Source of the DNA: Halomonas sp. BDJS001
Lineage (GTDB): Bacteria > Pseudomonadota > Gammaproteobacteria > Pseudomonadales > Halomonadaceae
DNA: 64,000 bases
Direction of reading: 5' to 3'
Assembly: GCF_026104355.1 (NCBI RefSeq)
Contig: NZ_CP110535.1
Coordinates: 3,906,001-3,970,000 of the forward strand
Under the pieces are notes generated by a model. That model saw nothing but the letters and a program-made list of their open reading frames with translations, ran no database searches and was not told where the DNA came from. Position numbers and translations under genes: made by a program. Within the stretch, counting starts at the first letter, position 1; the number at the start of each line of letters is the position of its first letter. Below are positions 61,163-64,000 of the stretch, piece after piece.

Positions 61163-62128
61163 ATGACACAAACGCTGCGCGACCAGCTCTACACGGCTCT
61201 TAAACAGAGTATTGTTGGGAAACGCCTTGAACCCGGTTTAGTGCTGCTTGAGGGAAATATAGCGGAGCTGTTTGGTATTAGCCGCTCGCCCGTTCGGCAA
61301 ACATTAAGCCGGTTGCACGAAGAGCAGTATATCTGCCGTTTTGAAGGGCGCGGCTATTTAGTAGGCGCATCGCCAGGTGAGGTAGTGCGACGTGCACTTA
61401 GTGAGCATGATTTCAAACAACTTGGCCATGCCCCAAAAGTAGACCGTATCGTTTCTTGGCGGGCGCATATCGACAGCGTTGAACATGACATCGTTTTATG
61501 CTCGATTAAGGGTACGTTTGAACTCAATGAGCTGCAGCTTTCCAAAACGCTCAATGTCAGCCGCACGGTCACTCACCAAATCTTGCTCTATTTACAATCT
61601 ATCGGTTTAGTCGAGAAGATTAAATATAATAGCTGGAACGTGGTACCTCTTAATGATCAGCGGTTACATAATCTTTATGAAGCACGTCGCCAATTAGAGC
61701 CATACATGATTGCGCGAGCCACAAAAAACATATCAGAAAGTGCCGTTAAAGACTATATCACCAAACTCAAGAACGCTGCTGATAACTATCCTGAAATAAA
61801 GGGGGAGCTACTGGATGAGCTGGAGAATGATCTCCATCATGCCGCCGTTAGTTTAGGTGATAACCAGGAGGTCATGAATATGCTCCGGCGCACGCATCCT
61901 ATCTTATTAGTCAGTAAACACCTGCTTGGACGAGTATTAAAGCTTCCCGATCAAGATCCTTTTTTCGATGAACATTTATGGATATTTGAAAAAATGCGCC
62001 TACAGCAACCTGCACAAGCAGGCAACGCCTTGGCAATCCATTTAGAGCGTTCAGAATCCAAGGTGCTCGACCGGCTGATTAACTTCCGAGAATCAGGTGA
62101 TATCAATATACCGCTTTACCTGCGCTAA
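61163..62128 (+). CDS. GntR-family regulator with two winged-helix segments and FCD-like domain
   Basis: A 321-aa regulator, longer than the usual 230-250 aa of FadR-type GntR proteins. Residues 1-70 form the GntR winged helix (LRDQLYTALKQSIVGKRLEP, LAELFGISRSPVRQTLSRL). Residues about 105-165 look like another winged helix (FELNELQLSKTLNVSRTVTH, LLYLQSIGLVEKIK). From about 165 an all-helical FCD-like effector domain follows (LYEARRQLEPYMIARAT, ENDLHHAAVSLGDNQEVM, AIHLERSESKVLDRL). It lies 28 bases after the dehydratase gene and probably represses this sugar-acid cluster. Confidence 0.85.
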   Translation: MTQTLRDQLYTALKQSIVGKRLEPGLVLLEGNIAELFGISRSPVRQTLSRLHEEQYICRFEGRGYLVGASPGEVVRRALSEHDFKQLGHAPKVDRIVSWRAHIDSVEHDIVLCSIKGTFELNELQLSKTLNVSRTVTHQILLYLQSIGLVEKIKYNSWNVVPLNDQRLHNLYEARRQLEPYMIARATKNISESAVKDYITKLKNAADNYPEIKGELLDELENDLHHAAVSLGDNQEVMNMLRRTHPILLVSKHLLGRVLKLPDQDPFFDEHLWIFEKMRLQQPAQAGNALAIHLERSESKVLDRLINFRESGDINIPLYLR

Positions 62129-62241
62129 CAACCAAATAACGGAAATGGATGCCCCATATCTTCAACTGAAGCAATGTATCGACCTGCTAAATAAGGATTA
62201 CGAGAAGCCTTGACGGGCTCACCTAGATAGAGGAACTAATA

Positions 62242-63120
62242 ATGACAACGTCACGTACTATCGGATTTATTGGCACGGGCATTATGGGTGCGCCGATGGC
62301 AGCACGCTTGGCCCAGGCAGGACACCAAGTGCTTGTCTGGAATCGAACAAAAAGCAAAGCCAACCGTTTAGAGTCGGTGGGTGCCACCATCGTAGAAAAG
62401 CCCGAAGAAGCCGTTGCCGAAAGCGATGCCGTTATCGTTATGCTTAGCTCTGGGCCTGTGTGTGATGAAATGCTGCTGGGCCCTGACGGCCTACTCAATG
62501 CCATGCAGCATGACGCCACACTTATTGTCATGAGTTCGATACCTGTCGAAACCGCTCGCCGTCAAGCAGAAGAAGCCGCAAAGAGCCAGATTAATTACCT
62601 TGATGCGCCGGTTTCTGGCGGTGAGCAGGGAGCGATCGACGGCACGCTGGCCATTATGGTGGGCGGCGATGCCGTGAGTTTTAAAGCGGTAGAACCCATT
62701 CTCTTATCCCTCGGCAGGCCCGTCCATGTTGGCCCTGCAGGTAGCGGGGAACTTGCGAAACTCGCCAATCAAATGATTGTGGCCAACACCATCGCTACCG
62801 TGGCAGAAGCCATACTATTGGCAGAACAGGGCGGGGCGAACCCGGAGCGAATGCTCAGTGCGCTTGAAGGAGGGTTTGCTGACTCGACCATTTTGCGTAT
62901 ACACGGGCAGCGCATGATTCAGGAAAACTTTACACCGGGTGGGCCAGCGAAATGGCAATTGAAAGATACCCAGACCGCGATGGCTTTTGCCGATACGCTG
63001 CATCTTAAACTACCGGTTTCGTCATTGGTCAACACACTTTTTGAAGAGCTCGTCGATCAAGGGGATGGCGAGTTAGATCATAGCGCCTTAATCAAGCAAC
63101 TCAGACGGCGCAATAATTAA
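62242..63120 (+). CDS. NAD(P)-dependent 3-hydroxyacid dehydrogenase, GarR-like (tartronate semialdehyde reductase family)
   Basis: A 292-aa beta-hydroxyacid dehydrogenase. The Rossmann motif GFIGTGIMGAPMA is at 8-20, an Arg in WNRTKSKA (33-40) suggests NADP use, the substrate-binding DAPVSGGEQGA is at 121-131, and catalytic K173 is in GSGELAKLANQM. Length matches GarR (294-296 aa). In the galactarate and glucarate pathways GarR reduces tartronate semialdehyde, made by a GarL-type aldolase, to glycerate; an aldolase of that family is encoded nearby at 55804-56600. Other semialdehyde substrates are possible. GAGGAA precedes ATG 62242. Confidence 0.92.
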   Translation: MTTSRTIGFIGTGIMGAPMAARLAQAGHQVLVWNRTKSKANRLESVGATIVEKPEEAVAESDAVIVMLSSGPVCDEMLLGPDGLLNAMQHDATLIVMSSIPVETARRQAEEAAKSQINYLDAPVSGGEQGAIDGTLAIMVGGDAVSFKAVEPILLSLGRPVHVGPAGSGELAKLANQMIVANTIATVAEAILLAEQGGANPERMLSALEGGFADSTILRIHGQRMIQENFTPGGPAKWQLKDTQTAMAFADTLHLKLPVSSLVNTLFEELVDQGDGELDHSALIKQLRRRNN

Positions 63121-63129
63121 GAGCCTGAC

Positions 63130-63137
63130 AACAACAA
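63130..63137 (+). promoter_or_regulatory. AANAANAA motif before the Ldh-family gene
   Basis: AACAACAA, the textbook Hfq/Crc target, ends two bases before the TTAGGAG ribosome-binding site and 19 bases before ATG 63157. Confidence 0.5.
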
Positions 63138-63156
63138 ATTTAGGAGAATAAATACA

Positions 63157-64000
63157 ATGAGCCACCATTATGACGTTCAGGAAATTACTCAATTCAGTAC
63201 CGCTTTACTTGTGGCAGCCGGGCTCGATGAAGAAAAGGCTCAAGCAGTTGCCGAGATACTCGTCGAAGGCGATTTGATGGGGCACACGACTCACGGGCTT
63301 CAGCTACTATCCCCTTACCTTGGCGAGATTCAGTCTGGCCGGATGCCTGTGTCAGGTGAGTATGAGGTAATCTCCAAACGCGCTGCCGTGCAGACATGGG
63401 ATGGCCGTTATCTTCCCGGCCCCTGGTTGATCATTAAAGCGATGGAAACCGCCGAATTGATGGCCCGCGCCTGCGGCACAGGGACGGTCGTGATTCGACG
63501 CTCAAATCATATCGCCTGCTTGGCGGCCTATCTGAAACGCGCCACTGATCAAGACCTTGTGGTGGTGATCGAGTCATCCGATCCGGCAACTAAGTCGGTT
63601 GCCCCGTATGGCGGTTTGCAAGCGACTCATACCCCCAACCCTATCGCTGTGGGCTACCCGACGGCTTCAGGCCCGGTTCTGTTAGATGTCAGCACATCCA
63701 TTACCACTAATGGCATGGTCGGCCGACTTCACAAACAAAACAGCCCATTGCCCTACCCGTGGCTTAAGGATCACCAAGGCAATGCGACCGATCAACCTAG
63801 CGTGCTGTTCGATGAGCCTCAAGGGAGCATCATGCCAATTGGTGGTCTTGACCATGGTCACAAGGGATATGCACTGGGGCTAATGGTGGAAGCCTTTACG
63901 TCTGGGCTTGCTGGATTTGGCCGTGTGCAGGCGCCTTCACAATGGGGCGCCTCGGTCATGGTGCAGATCATGGATCCAGAAGCCTTTGGTGGGCTCGATG
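63157..64000 (+). CDS. Malate/L-lactate dehydrogenase (Ldh2) family oxidoreductase, 3' partial
   Basis: The open frame runs past the window end; 281 codons are visible of about 340-350. It has the family opening ITQFSTALLVAAGLDEEKAQ, EGDLMGHTTHGLQLLSPYL, the catalytic histidine in IRRSNHIACLAAYL, PNPIAVGYPT, LLDVSTSITTNG, and PIGGLDHGHKGYALGLMVEA. This NAD(P)-dependent family includes 2,3-diketogulonate, ureidoglycolate, delta-pyrroline-carboxylate and sulfolactate dehydrogenases. It likely acts on a 2-hydroxy acid in the sugar-acid route. TTAGGAG precedes ATG 63157, 36 bases after the GarR-like gene. Confidence 0.92.
   Translation, partial: MSHHYDVQEITQFSTALLVAAGLDEEKAQAVAEILVEGDLMGHTTHGLQLLSPYLGEIQSGRMPVSGEYEVISKRAAVQTWDGRYLPGPWLIIKAMETAELMARACGTGTVVIRRSNHIACLAAYLKRATDQDLVVVIESSDPATKSVAPYGGLQATHTPNPIAVGYPTASGPVLLDVSTSITTNGMVGRLHKQNSPLPYPWLKDHQGNATDQPSVLFDEPQGSIMPIGGLDHGHKGYALGLMVEAFTSGLAGFGRVQAPSQWGASVMVQIMDPEAFGGLD

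Noticed and set aside
1..64000. CRISPR arrays, tRNA, rRNA, riboswitches, complete insertion sequences or prophage
   Set aside because: No regularly spaced repeats with unique spacers, no cloverleaf or conserved RNA element recognised, and no transposase or integrase frame seen in any of the gaps.

Overview
The window looks like chromosomal DNA of a moderately halophilic gammaproteobacterium, most likely Halomonas sensu lato (Halomonadaceae). This is inferred from recognisable proteins (pseudaminic-acid genes beside flagellin, YejK, an oxidative L-arabinose pathway, TRAP and TctABC transporters), not from a database search. Coding density is high. No tRNA, rRNA, CRISPR array or intact insertion sequence was seen.

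Region 1 (1-12.3 kb, minus strand): flagellar filament and surface sugars. The order in transcription is ugd, two fliD paralogues, two flagellin genes with identical proteins, a very large multi-domain glycosyltransferase, pseB, and pseC cut by the window edge. Sigma-28 promoters precede both flagellins and at least one fliD. Region 2 (12.3-22 kb): housekeeping and envelope genes, including a 24-aa membrane peptide, two penicillin-binding/beta-lactamase-fold hydrolases, YqhA, ExoD, TerB, YejK, an ABC-2 exporter, PpiC, an acyltransferase-like membrane protein and a strikingly acidic exported protein.

Region 3 (22.2-36.4 kb, minus strand): one long probable operon for pentosides or xylo-oligosaccharides. 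It holds an RbsABC-type importer, a sugar isomerase/epimerase, a frameshifted Gfo/Idh dehydrogenase, an SDR, a MalEFGK-type importer, a GH43 beta-xylosidase and an MFS sugar porter. A divergent ROK regulator lies at its head.

Region 4 (37.8-52.5 kb): L-arabinose import (AraFGH, with araH frameshifted) and non-phosphorylative oxidation. An SDR dehydrogenase and an IlvD/Edd dehydratase are on the minus strand. A GbpR-like LysR regulator, a TRAP transporter, the FAH-fold dehydratase AraD1 and alpha-ketoglutarate semialdehyde dehydrogenase are on the plus strand. The product is 2-oxoglutarate. No lactonase gene was seen.

Region 5 (52.6-64 kb): a sugar-acid module. It has TctABC plus a second TctC, a frameshifted HpaI/GarL-type aldolase, an iron-type alcohol dehydrogenase, an UxaA/GarD-type dehydratase, an unusual GntR regulator, a GarR-like reductase and a partial Ldh-family dehydrogenase. 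A decayed relic of a second semialdehyde dehydrogenase lies in its divergent promoter region.

Cross-cutting observations: (a) A-rich AANAANAA motifs lie close to the ribosome-binding sites of many catabolic genes, suggesting Hfq/Crc-type catabolite repression. (b) Strong hairpins follow two binding-protein genes. (c) Three catabolic genes carry frameshifts, which are either real decay or assembly errors.
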